This document shows, one piece after another, positions 18,332 through 25,474 of a stretch of 41,838 nucleotides of DNA (its first letter is position 1; the number at the start of each line of letters is the position of its first letter). The notes beneath the pieces are model-generated. The model did not search any database and was not told the DNA's origin. It saw only the letters and a list, made by a program, of their open reading frames with translations. The position numbers and the translations under genes were made by a program. The stretch is from Nitrospira sp. (GTDB taxonomy: Bacteria > Nitrospirota > Nitrospiria > Nitrospirales > Nitrospiraceae): NCBI GenBank assembly GCA_020697375.1, contig JAJFBJ010000034.1, forward strand, positions 1 through 41,838. The letters run 5' to 3'.

Positions 18332-18545
18332 GCAGGATGCTGAAAATGGTGACCTTCTCACCCGCCCACCCCTGGCGCGTCAAGACGTGCATTATCCCAG
18401 GGCAAGGCCGCGGCGAGCGAAGACGCGACGCCTCACATTCATACCGCCGCCCCGAACCTGCCGAGATCGACTCTTTTCCCATGGTGGTACGTTGCGCCTC
18501 TGCGCGATGCGAGAACAAAGCTGGCGGACTTTTTCAGTATCCTGC
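18332..18545. repeat. Dispersed palindromic element, copy D (long form)
   Basis: A 214-base copy running from GCAGGATGCTGAAAATG to GACTTTTTCAGTATCCTGC, with the internal CCCATGGTGGTACG and GCGAGAACAAAGCTGGC segments. It ends on the first base of the stop codon of the minus-strand gene at 18545. A 33-base shared flank lies upstream (18299-18331). Confidence 0.85.
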
Positions 18546-18901
18546 TAGCCGGCGTAGCGCAGATCGCGAGCATCGGCAAGAGAGAGGTAGGCTTCTCCCC
18601 ATTGGTGCGGATTCGCAAGGCTCCAAGGCTCATCGAGATGGATCGGTTTGAACCGTAAGCCGTAAAGCCCTCCGTATACCAGATGGGATAATCCCGATCC
18701 CGAGTCCTCAACCAACTGAGTATAGGCCGGGCAGGCAGGCGTCCGTTCGTGGTCGCTCCAACCAGTCACCCAGTACCACTCGCCGGCCGGATTTCGGTCG
18801 TAGAGCCGAACCTGCGTCACCCGTCGAGCCGGGCCAACTTCTTTGAATCGCGCGAAGAAACTGGTTTCGCAATTCTCGTTCGATTCGACTTCCACGATCA
18901 T
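18545..18901 (-). CDS. Hypothetical protein
   Basis: A 118-residue protein with Trp-rich middle (GEWYWVTGWSDHE) and an acidic start (MIVEVESNENC). I do not recognise it. Neighbours are repeat copy D at its 3' end and a region with no certain gene upstream. Only a weak ribosome site precedes the ATG. GC content looks a little lower than in the flanking core genes. Either a real accessory gene or a chance ORF. Confidence 0.45.
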   Translation of the reverse strand: MIVEVESNENCETSFFARFKEVGPARRVTQVRLYDRNPAGEWYWVTGWSDHERTPACPAYTQLVEDSGSGLSHLVYGGLYGLRFKPIHLDEPWSLANPHQWGEAYLSLADARDLRYAG

Positions 18902-19120
18902 GGGTGGTCTCTTGGCAATTCACAGATTCGTTGCTGAACCTGACCTTACTGAAATGCGAATCGTCGTCGAAGATGAGAGCTATCGATTTCATCGCAGGAT
19001 GATGGGAGGATCTCACCGCCACTTCTGGGTTGACTGAGATTCTAACGCAAGGAGAGGTGGAGAAATACAGGGCTCGCCGTTTCAATTCTCGGGGCCTTTC
19101 GCTCAGAGTTGTCGCCATGA

Positions 19121-19315
19121 AGCGGGATATATTGCGATCTAATTGCGGCATCAGTGGACGATGTAGATCACTCAGTCAACGAACGACGATATCTGACGAT
19201 TGGATATTCTGCTCGCGGCCGGCTACTTGTTGTAGTCCATACTGATAGAGAGGCTGTAAGAATCATTAATGCCCGCCCAGCGACAGCCGGAGAGAGGAAA
19301 CGTCATAAAACGTAA
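19121..19315 (+). pseudogene. BrnT-family toxin remnant, N-terminus disrupted
   Basis: Reading from 19121 the frame gives DLIAASVDDVDHSVNERRYLTIG, then SARGRLLVVVHTDREAVRIINARPATAGERK, then stop at 19313-19315. This is the typical C-terminal two-thirds of a BrnT-type RNase toxin (RLLVVVHTDR..IRIISAR.AT..ER). The frame has a stop at 19118-19120, and no ATG, GTG or TTG at a sensible place; the N-terminal part is not recognisable in other frames. The first GTG in frame (19154) would give only 53 residues. I infer a decayed toxin, with an antitoxin gene immediately downstream. Confidence 0.7.
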
Positions 19316-19337
19316 ACGGCGAACTCCGTCGGATGGC

Positions 19338-19622
19338 ATGCGGCCGGAATATACCTTTGACTACACGACAGCGGTCCGGGGAAAGTATTACAAACGGTTG
19401 TTGAAGGAAGGCGCCAATGTTGCGGTCGTGGAGCCCGATGTCGCAGAGGCCTTCAGAGATTCGGCGTCGGTCAACGCGACCCTCCGTTCGCTCCTAGAAG
19501 TGTCGGAGGCAACTCGTCGTCACCACTCGTCCAAAGCGAAGTTCACGCAAATATACTTCTGTGTGAACATGCCTGAGATGTGGAATCTCGAAGATGGGGG
19601 ATCGGTCTTGATACGCACATGA
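19338..19622 (+). CDS. Antitoxin-like protein partnered with BrnT remnant
   Basis: A 94-residue protein. MRPEYTFDYTTAVRGKYYKR and NVAVVEPDVAEAFRDSASVNATLRSLLE match the family usually encoded next to BrnT toxins, with the pattern MRxEYDFSxxVRGKY...DPDVAxxFPDSxSVNxALR. Such antitoxins bind the toxin through the N-terminal part and DNA through the rest. The C-terminal 30 residues (AKFTQIYFCVNMPEMW..) look like an added tail. In-frame sequence extends back to an ATG at 19269, overlapping the toxin remnant; I chose the internal ATG because homologs start near it. Confidence 0.65.
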   Translation: MRPEYTFDYTTAVRGKYYKRLLKEGANVAVVEPDVAEAFRDSASVNATLRSLLEVSEATRRHHSSKAKFTQIYFCVNMPEMWNLEDGGSVLIRT

Positions 19623-19744
19623 AGGTCCTCTTCTCTAGCCATATCGGCATCGCCAGAAAATCATTCCTACCACCATTGCTGAACACCTCGTCTGTTGGCA
19701 ACCTTGCGCAAGATGCCTCATGATGCAGGATAAGCCCTTATGCA

Positions 19745-19776
19745 CATTTAAGGGGTCCGACCCCTTTATTTCTTCC
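19745..19776. repeat. GGGGTCcGACCCC hairpin repeat, copy 1
   Basis: ATTTAAGGGGTCCGACCCCTTTA followed by TTTCTTC. The GGGGTC/GACCCC arms form a stem. The same short sequence occurs at 20047 and 20715. Confidence 0.85.
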
Positions 19777-19846
19777 GAACACGGAATGTGCGCTTGCAAA
19801 GCACCTCATCTCCGCTCGGTGTAGACTCTGATTAGTATGCATGAAC

Positions 19847-20047
19847 TTAGTTCTTTGAAAGCATGCCAAGCCGACGCATGGACTCCTCAATGATGGGGCG
19901 AAAACCGGGTGGGCATGGCACCTCTCGTTTTATTCTTGATCGTCAGTTCGGTGCAAGCCGTGGACGCAGTTCGTTTAACTCCTTCACATGAGCAATCCAG
20001 CAGGTCTTCACGGCTCGTCCGTCTCGTTTCTTGACATCGTCTTGTAC
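19847..20047 (-). pseudogene. Broken small gene flanked by hairpin repeats
   Basis: On the minus strand a single frame reads QDDVKKRDGRAVKTCWIAHV, then KELNELRPRLAPN, a TGA at 19945-19943, and continues in the same frame RSRIKREVPCPPGFRPIIEESMRRLGML before TAA at 19849-19847. The coherence of the text on both sides of the TGA shows a nonsense-mutated gene of about 67 codons. The motif KTCWIAHVKEL..PCPP..RPxIEESMRRxGML looks like a recurring small protein family, but I cannot name it. The start lies at or inside hairpin repeat copy 2. Selenocysteine use is unlikely (no other sign). Confidence 0.6.
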
Positions 20048-20080
20048 AAATTTAAGGGATCTGACCCCTTTACTTCTTCA
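20047..20080. repeat. GGGGTCcGACCCC hairpin repeat, copy 2 (variant)
   Basis: AAATTTAAGGGATCTGACCC followed by CTTTACTTC: two changes in the left arm relative to copies 1 and 3. It abuts the 5' end of the broken gene at 19847. Confidence 0.8.
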
Positions 20081-20131
20081 CGGAGAAGGTGCAATGCGAA
20101 TTAAGGGAGTATTGCCACCTATGGCATCAAA

Positions 20132-20614
20132 TTGGCCAAACAGAAGAATACTGAACAGAGGCTTGGAATCCTGCTGATCCTGCTTCACCTTACGGTGCTC
20201 CTAGGCTGTCATCCGAAGGCAATGGGTCCTCTCTTTCAGCCTACAATAGAAATCCCCCCCGAGCACTCGATAGTCTATCTGTACTATCCATCGTTTGGAT
20301 GGAATGTTTTCCCTCGGGAAGTTTTGGTCGATGGGGTCAGCCTCAAAGTACTACATGGAGAGGAGTACTATCCGTATCTCACCGCTCCAGGCACGAAGAC
20401 CTTCACATTGCAGCATGACGAATTGAAGCGCCGCATTGAGTTGAAACTTGAACAGAAGCGGACTTATTTCCTCAAGGTGGCTTATGTTCCACTTGCTTGG
20501 ATGTTCACTGCAGGTGGGACATTAACTCTAGAGGAAGTTGCAGAATCTGTTGCTTTGGAGGAAATCAAAAGGTGTCGGCTCATGCATGAGCTAGATGAAT
20601 CAGAAAGAAGATAG
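20132..20614 (+). CDS. Lipoprotein with DUF2846-like domain
   Basis: A 160-residue protein with a lipoprotein signal: LGILLILLHLTVLLGC, where LLGC is the lipobox and the cysteine at about residue 26 is the lipid anchor. The mature part resembles DUF2846: IVYLYYPSFGWNVFPREVLVDG, LTAPGTKTFTLQ, and RTYFLKVAYVPL. Such proteins are envelope-anchored and of unknown function. The only in-frame start is TTG at 20132, and there is no good ribosome site, so the true start may have been altered by the nearby repeat. Flanked by hairpin repeats. Confidence 0.65.
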   Translation: MAKQKNTEQRLGILLILLHLTVLLGCHPKAMGPLFQPTIEIPPEHSIVYLYYPSFGWNVFPREVLVDGVSLKVLHGEEYYPYLTAPGTKTFTLQHDELKRRIELKLEQKRTYFLKVAYVPLAWMFTAGGTLTLEEVAESVALEEIKRCRLMHELDESERR

Positions 20615-20714
20615 GTACACGAGGAACCTTCTGATACCATCAAGCTTGGGGCAAAGCCTTCGATTGCTTCGGAAGGTCGATTGGTACAATCGGTATACCT
20701 TTAAACTCCCTGCT

Positions 20715-20750
20715 CAAATTTAAGGGGTCCGACCCCTTTATTTCTTCCGG
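20715..20750. repeat. GGGGTCcGACCCC hairpin repeat, copy 3
   Basis: AAATTTAAGGGGTCCGACCC followed by CTTTATTTCTTC, identical in the stem to copy 1. Orientation is the same as copies 1 and 2. Confidence 0.85.
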
Positions 20751-20795
20751 CGCCTCACCACCTTCATTTCTCGAGTTCTGAGGCCTTCTAAGGCC

Positions 20796-20952
20796 GCGCG
20801 TTGCGCGAGCACAGGAGACTAACGTGCCACACTTCTTTCCGAGCGCTCCTTCCAAGCTCCCTCGCTTCTCCAGAGAGGGTGGGCGGGACGATCCTCGACT
20901 GCGCGCGTCGAATGAGCACAGCCTTATCGTGCGCGTTCCGCGAGCAAGAGGA
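20796..20952. repeat. Imperfect direct repeat pair GCGCGTTsCGCGAGCA
   Basis: GCGCGTTGCGCGAGCA at 20796 and GCGCGTTCCGCGAGCA at 20931, each followed by purine-rich AGGA, with a weaker third match at 20901. Significance unknown. The 360-base stretch 20615-20974 that contains this and hairpin copy 3 has no supported gene. Confidence 0.45.
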
Positions 20953-20974
20953 CGACCCGCTCGCCCTCTTCCTC

Positions 20975-21712
20975 CTACTTCCACCCCTCCCCTCCCATCC
21001 CCCCTCCGAAGCCGCCGAAGTTCCCGCCGAACCCCCCTTGCCCGCTGCCCCAATATTCTCCCCGCCGCAGGCGCGCATAGGGATGGCGCAGGTCCGGACG
21101 GCTGAGCCACCAGAAAAACCAGAGCGACCCGCCGGCGGTAAAGAGCGTGAGCCAAAACCCGAGCCCGCGAGAATGCGCCCTCTTCTGTGGGCCGACGCGA
21201 ATATCCTGCGAGATCGCCCCCAACCCGACGACCGTTCGATAGAGGCCTTCGCCGAAATGTCCGTTCTTGATGGCCGGATCCAAATTTTCACGCCCGATTT
21301 TTCCGACCACCTCTCCGCCCATCACGGGCAGCATCCGCCGTCCCATGGTCACGGCCGCCTGTCGCTCCTGCACGGACAGCAGCACCAGCACGCCATGCTC
21401 ATCCTGGGCCGACCCGATGCCCCATTTTTGATAGAGGCCGATGGCGTAATCGTTGGCCGAGCCGTAGGGCGTCAACGAGGGCACGGTCACCACCACCATC
21501 TCTACTCCGGTCTTGCGTTCGAGATCCTGACAGACCGACCGGATACGCTCGCGCCACACCGCATCGATCACCCCCGCATGGTCGCTGACATACCCCAGCG
21601 GGTCATAGGCCGGCATCTTTTCCCGCGCCTGCCCGTCCGGCGTCGCCGCCGACAGGAGCAGGACACAGAGTGCCGCAACCGAGCATATCTTCATGGTCAG
21701 TCGGAGCTTCAT
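20975..21712 (-). CDS. TPM-domain membrane protein
   Basis: A 245-residue protein: signal peptide (ICSVAALCVLLLSAA), then a TPM domain (DPLGYVSDHAGVIDAVWRERIRSVCQDLERKTGVEMVVVTV, YAIGLYQKWGIG, DEHGVLVLLSVQERQAAVTMGR), one membrane helix (GFWLTLFTAGGSLWFFWWL) and a Gly-rich tail with repeated GGFGG. TPM domains include the photosystem assembly factor Psb32 and phosphatase-like proteins; the role here is unknown. The Gly-rich tail is typical of YgcG-type members. The start overlaps the stop of the nucleotidyltransferase gene by ATGA, implying coupling. Confidence 0.85.
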   Translation of the reverse strand: MKLRLTMKICSVAALCVLLLSAATPDGQAREKMPAYDPLGYVSDHAGVIDAVWRERIRSVCQDLERKTGVEMVVVTVPSLTPYGSANDYAIGLYQKWGIGSAQDEHGVLVLLSVQERQAAVTMGRRMLPVMGGEVVGKIGRENLDPAIKNGHFGEGLYRTVVGLGAISQDIRVGPQKRAHSRGLGFWLTLFTAGGSLWFFWWLSRPDLRHPYARLRRGEYWGSGQGGFGGNFGGFGGGMGGEGWK

Positions 21713-22467
21713 CGTTCACCCACTGTCCCGTTCGGTCCGACCTTTGCCATCAATGCCTCGAGGTTCGCGGCATAGCGATCGAACAATCGCGGAACCTCCG
21801 CCGGACCTGGTGTAATGATCCCCCGCTTCAAATGGAGCACATCGGTGAATCCGGCAAGATCGATTCCCGCCATCGTCTGAATAGCTGACAAAAGCGCCTC
21901 GGACTGAAAGAGCGGCGGCTGACCGGCGAGCCGTTGCAATCCTCGTAAACAGGGCAATAGGGCCGTCAAGGACAGAGACAACAATAGGGCAATCGCCTCT
22001 TCCGTGGCGCCGCCCTCGATAAATCGCTGCCTCAACCGCATGAGATTTCCTTCAAGCCCCTGCCGGACTTGATAAGCGAGATGCGTCCGGTCGATGTGCA
22101 GGCCGATGAAGGGGTCCCGTCCCCAGAGCACCCGATGCTGTTCTTGAATTTCGAGATATTCGAGTGGAAACAGCGTGCCGGGCCTCGTGAGTTCGGCTTC
22201 CGTCAACAGGAGCGGTACCGTGAATTGTTCGCGGCTCCACCGTTTATGAGTCTTGGCATAACGTTTCAATCCCTCGCGGTCGTAACTGGACACCATTAAA
22301 AGCAGATTGATGTTGGACCTGCCCGGCAGAAACTCTCCTCGCACGGCGCTCCCGTAGAGCAAGATGCCTTCCAACTGTGAGCCGAGCAACGCAGTGGTCT
22401 CCTTGACATAGCGTTGCAGGAGCTGTTGAACCTCCGATGGGACATCGAGTGCGGTGGGTTGTGTCAC
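21709..22467 (-). CDS. Nucleotidyltransferase-fold protein with degenerate active site
   Basis: A 252-residue protein with an N-terminal minimal nucleotidyltransferase motif LEGILLYGSAVRGEFLPGRSNINLLLMV. In active members GSxxxG...SDxDL gives two metal-binding aspartates; here the pair reads SNINL, so both aspartates are Asn. The rest is helical (RQGLEGNLMRLRQRF; EEAIALLLSLSLTALLPCL), like HEPN/C-terminal helical domains paired with MNT-type proteins. Catalysis is therefore doubtful; a regulatory or binding role is inferred. Start: GTG at 22467 with GAGAGG upstream is preferred over a GTG at 22515. Confidence 0.7.
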   Translation of the reverse strand: MTQPTALDVPSEVQQLLQRYVKETTALLGSQLEGILLYGSAVRGEFLPGRSNINLLLMVSSYDREGLKRYAKTHKRWSREQFTVPLLLTEAELTRPGTLFPLEYLEIQEQHRVLWGRDPFIGLHIDRTHLAYQVRQGLEGNLMRLRQRFIEGGATEEAIALLLSLSLTALLPCLRGLQRLAGQPPLFQSEALLSAIQTMAGIDLAGFTDVLHLKRGIITPGPAEVPRLFDRYAANLEALMAKVGPNGTVGER

Positions 22468-22540
22468 AGGTGCCTCTCTCGCGATTGTGTTGACGCAATA
22501 GAAATCAATAGCCACACATGGAGCAACAAAAGCATTCCAC

Positions 22541-22706
22541 AGGATACTCAGAATGTTCGTCCAGCAAGCCGCGGCGAATGAAGAGCCGACGCGTCATGTT
22601 CTTACCCGCCCACCCCCGCCTGCCGGGACAGGCTCCCTTTCCCATGGGCGTACGTTGAGGATCTGCGTGACGCAAGAACGCAGCTGGCGGACTTTTTCAG
22701 CATCCT
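22541..22706. repeat. Dispersed palindromic element, copy E (long form)
   Basis: A 166-base copy running from AGGATACTCAGAATGTTCG to GACTTTTTCAGCATCCT, with CCCATGGGCGTACGTTGAGG in the middle. A 30-base upstream flank (22511-22540) matches that of copy D. Read on the minus strand, its end supplies the stop codon of the FAD monooxygenase. Confidence 0.85.
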
Positions 22707-23965
22707 GTCAGATGGGCGCGCGGATCGGGGAGAAATCCGGCAGCCATCACCCGATCCAACAGGGAGAAGGGCGGTTGGCTGCGCAAGCCCGCCGTGGTCG
22801 AGAGCACACGATAGCGCAGACGCGCATTCCGATCGAGCGTGCGAAACACCCGATCCCGTAACAAGGCCAGCAGCGGGTTCCCGGTATTCCAGAAAATGAC
22901 CTGCTCATCCGCCAACCGTTGCAACATGGTCACCTGCGGGCGGCGAACGACTTCGTAGGCGCGAAGCGCCTGAGCCGACAGATCATTGTTCTTGAGCCAG
23001 CCAGGAATGAGATCAGCCACCACGAGCGCATCCACCATGGCCTGCATGCGTCCCTGGGAGGCATGGGGATTCATGGCATGGGCGGCGTCCCCGATGAGCA
23101 AGGCGCCATCCGTCACCCATCGATCCGTTTTGACGCGCCCCGTCGGCATGTAGCCGGTCTGTGACCAATCGGCCAGACCTTGCACGATGGCCTCCACGCC
23201 GGGATCGATCCGAACCCAGGCCTGTCGCAACGCCTCGATTCCGCGGGCCTTGACGGCTTCGTATGATCCGGCGGCAATCATAAAAAACAGATAGACCTTT
23301 TGTCCGGCGGCTGGAAATATTCCAAGGATCGTGCCTTTGCCGACCAGGTAGCGCGCCTCCTCAAGTTCCTGCGGCGCATCCAACATGGCAATGAGATACC
23401 CTTCCGAATACCGATGCACCTGCGTGGCAATGCCGAGACAGTCCCGGACTTTGGAGAAGGCTCCATCGGCGCCCACCACCAATCGGGCGGACACATCAAC
23501 CGGCTCACCACGGCGTTCTGCCTGCAAGCCGGTCACCCGAGAACCGTCGAACCTGAGTCCGGTAAAGGTTGACTCGTACCAGAGTCCGTCGGGATTCTGC
23601 CGCTCCAACGCATCGAGAATGGCTCGGTGCGCCACGTTCGGCAACGTCACGACGGCGCGATTGTATGGAGCCGGCAGTTCGCCATAATCGACGGTGCAGA
23701 GCCGTTCACCGCCCGCCCGGCAAAAATTGAATCGCCGGATGGACTTGGTGGCCTGGGGCGGAAGTTTGTTCAAGAGCCCAAGCCGATCCAGCACCCGCTG
23801 TCCGTTGGGCTGCAAGATCTCTCCACGGAGTCCCTGCGGCGGCCCCGCGGCCCGCTCCAACAACAGCGAACGCACCCCCTGCTGGGCCAGCATCAACGCC
23901 AGCACGGCGCCTCCGCCGCCCGCGCCGACAATCGCCACATCGGTTTCGATCATTGCCCTGCCCAT
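22697..23965 (-). CDS. FAD-dependent monooxygenase (UbiH/PHBH family)
   Basis: A 422-residue flavoprotein of the aromatic-hydroxylase type. VAIVGAGGGGAVLALMLAQQG at residues 8-28 is the FAD dinucleotide-binding site, followed by the LRGEILQPNGQRVLDRLGL segment; GADGAFSKVRDCLG is the DG motif, and LLIGDAAHAMNPHASQGRMQA is the second FAD motif. These enzymes hydroxylate or reduce aromatic or isoprenoid substrates, for example in quinone synthesis or geranylgeranyl reduction. Substrate cannot be told. Start at 23965 is 10 bases after the stop of the preceding gene. The last codons, GGA TGC TGA, come from repeat E. Confidence 0.9.
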   Translation of the reverse strand: MGRAMIETDVAIVGAGGGGAVLALMLAQQGVRSLLLERAAGPPQGLRGEILQPNGQRVLDRLGLLNKLPPQATKSIRRFNFCRAGGERLCTVDYGELPAPYNRAVVTLPNVAHRAILDALERQNPDGLWYESTFTGLRFDGSRVTGLQAERRGEPVDVSARLVVGADGAFSKVRDCLGIATQVHRYSEGYLIAMLDAPQELEEARYLVGKGTILGIFPAAGQKVYLFFMIAAGSYEAVKARGIEALRQAWVRIDPGVEAIVQGLADWSQTGYMPTGRVKTDRWVTDGALLIGDAAHAMNPHASQGRMQAMVDALVVADLIPGWLKNNDLSAQALRAYEVVRRPQVTMLQRLADEQVIFWNTGNPLLALLRDRVFRTLDRNARLRYRVLSTTAGLRSQPPFSLLDRVMAAGFLPDPRAHLTGC

Positions 23966-23975
23966 GCAACCGGTC

Positions 23976-24521
23976 CTACTCCGTCCAAGCCACAAATCGC
24001 GCGCGGTCGTTCCACATGGCCAAAAATTTCTGTCGCGCCTTGGCCGTGAGACGCGCATCGGTAATCACATCGAGCCGTTCGTCGTTGTAGCGATTGCCGC
24101 TCGTCGTATGGTTCGCGGAACCGGACGCGTTGATGACATCGTCGATCACGACCTGCTTCAAATGCATCAATCCATCATGCCGGTTGATCCTGACCGGCAC
24201 GCCGGCGAGCCGCAGGGTGCTCACGGCGCTGCGCTGCTTTGGATCGTCCAATCGTTCGCGATCCGTAATGACGCGGACGTCCAGCCCTCGGCGTTTAGCC
24301 TCCGCCAGCGCTTTCACCGCCGAGGGCGCCGTCAGGGCATAGACGGACACATAGATGTACCGGCTCGCATGGGCATAGAGGCCGACGACCAGATCGATGG
24401 GCCGATCTTCGGGGGCATAGTACACATCAACGGTGGCGGATGAACAGACCGGAACCTGGCCCAGGCACACAAGGCCCACGATAATCCAGGCAATCAGGTA
24501 AAGGGAGGTCGGACGAGTCAT
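23976..24521 (-). CDS. Exported phospholipase D-like (HKD) protein
   Basis: A 181-residue protein with a signal peptide (SLYLIAWIIVGLVCLGQ) and one PLD motif, HLKQVVIDDVINASGSAN, i.e. H-x-K-x4-D-x6-G-S-x-N. A single-HKD protein is typical of the Nuc-type endonucleases, which dimerise to make the active site. Preceded by VSVYALTAPSAVKALAEAKRRGLDVRVITD, typical of the PLD fold. Likely acts in the periplasm on nucleic acid or phosphodiester substrates. The frame extends upstream into repeat F, but the signal peptide supports the start at 24521; no strong ribosome site is visible. Confidence 0.85.
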   Translation of the reverse strand: MTRPTSLYLIAWIIVGLVCLGQVPVCSSATVDVYYAPEDRPIDLVVGLYAHASRYIYVSVYALTAPSAVKALAEAKRRGLDVRVITDRERLDDPKQRSAVSTLRLAGVPVRINRHDGLMHLKQVVIDDVINASGSANHTTSGNRYNDERLDVITDARLTAKARQKFLAMWNDRARFVAWTE

Positions 24522-24601
24522 GCGGGGACTAGCTGGCAGCAGAGGTTCGATGAGCGCATGTGAATTTCGATGAGTTACACATGAAATACGGATGGATTCC
24601 C

Positions 24602-24726
24602 GCAGGATGCTCAAAATGTTCGTCCAGCAAGGCCGCAGCGAATGAAGATCCGAGGCGTACCCTTGCGGTACGTTGAGGATCTGAATGATGCGAGAACGCC
24701 GCTGGCGGACATTTTCAACATCCTGC
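24602..24726. repeat. Dispersed palindromic element, copy F (typical form)
   Basis: A 125-base copy from GCAGGATGCTCAAAATGTTCG to GACATTTTCAACATCCTGC. The core GTACCCTTGCGGTACGTTGAGG has its own small stem (GTACC/GGTAC). It stands 8 bases from the stop of the minus-strand gene that begins at 25112. Confidence 0.9.
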
Positions 24727-24734
24727 AGAGCGGA

Positions 24735-25112
24735 TCACTCGACGTCGAACAACGTTCGAAAATGCTCGTCGGATTCCTCCCAGGCTCGGGGGGACGTGTT
24801 GGCCAACCACTCCCGCAAAAATCCCTTTTGCTCCGCCGTCAGCATCTGTTTGATTTGATGCGTGCGTCCTTGCAAGGGCTGGAGAAAGCCGGCACGCGTC
24901 CGGAAATCAAGGGTCGCGGTTCGCACGTAGAGGTTCGTATAGGTGGTCGGGCGGTCGTCTTCTCCTTCACCCTGCACCCAGACCGACAGGAATTTCTCCA
25001 TCTGAAGCCCGGCGCTGTCCAACGCCGGTTCCGCATCGTGAAACAGTTCATTTTCCGACTCCTTCAGCGGAGCCGCCTCATGGGCGCGAAACAAAAAATT
25101 TTTCTTCCACAT
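24735..25112 (-). CDS. Hypothetical protein
   Basis: A 125-residue, acidic and aromatic protein (WKKNFLFRAHEAAPLKESENELF; EKFLSVWVQGEGEDDRPTTY) without signal peptide or membrane helix. Not recognised. The ATG is preceded by GGAGGG, a good ribosome site. It lies between repeats F and G. The 210 bases upstream contain a divergent promoter for the carrier cluster. Confidence 0.65.
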   Translation of the reverse strand: MWKKNFLFRAHEAAPLKESENELFHDAEPALDSAGLQMEKFLSVWVQGEGEDDRPTTYTNLYVRTATLDFRTRAGFLQPLQGRTHQIKQMLTAEQKGFLREWLANTSPRAWEESDEHFRTLFDVE

Positions 25113-25235
25113 TCCCTACCCTCCAGACCGGCGCATACTGTAAGGTAGCCACAGTGAAAGTCAAGAAATCGGGAAGCGGCGGTGCGCGACGTTTCCGCAA
25201 CGGCGGCAGCATCGGCCTAGGGGAGAGACGTTGCC

Positions 25236-25265
25236 TTGACAAAGCCAGAATGCGTTTGCTAACTT
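25236..25265 (+). promoter_or_regulatory. Candidate sigma70-like promoter for sulfur-carrier genes
   Basis: TTGACA (25236-25241) and TAACTT (25260-25265), spaced by 18 bases. This is the best promoter match before the carrier gene at 25475. It would give an untranslated leader of about 200 bases that contains repeat copy G. No known riboswitch shape was recognised. The 25113-25474 stretch has no gene. Confidence 0.5.
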
Positions 25266-25323
25266 CTTGAAATTATTTAGCAGTTTGAGTGTCGGCCCTT
25301 AGGGCACAACAAGAATACTTTTC

Positions 25324-25446
25324 GCAGGACGCTCAAAATGGCCGTCCAGCAAGACCGCAGCGAGTGAAGACGCGAAGCGTACCCTTGCGGTACGTTGAGG
25401 GCCTGAACTAGCGAGAACGCCGCTGGCGGACATTTTCGGCATCCTG
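25324..25446. repeat. Dispersed palindromic element, copy G (typical form)
   Basis: A 123-base copy from GCAGGACGCTCAAAATGG to GACATTTTCGGCATCCTG, with the same GTACCCTTGCGGTACGTTGAGG core as copy F. It lies 28 bases before the carrier start, inside the presumed leader; it is the only copy found at a 5' end. Confidence 0.9.
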
Positions 25447-25474
25447 TCAGATTCTTACCTTCTCAGGAGCGGAT

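Noticed and set aside
19943..19945. In-frame TGA in the small broken gene as selenocysteine
   Set aside because: No selenium-linked motif and no downstream stem-loop that I could support; a one-base change from CGA is simpler.
20801..21775. A 324-codon open frame on the plus strand, opposite the TPM gene
   Set aside because: Proline- and alanine-rich text with no domain, fully antisense to a recognisable gene with signal peptide and Gly-rich tail; a shadow of high GC coding sequence.
23954..24058. A 31-to-35-residue N-terminal extension of the FAD monooxygenase
   Set aside because: It would overlap the preceding gene and add text that is not part of the family; the start at 23965 places the FAD motif near the N-terminus as usual.
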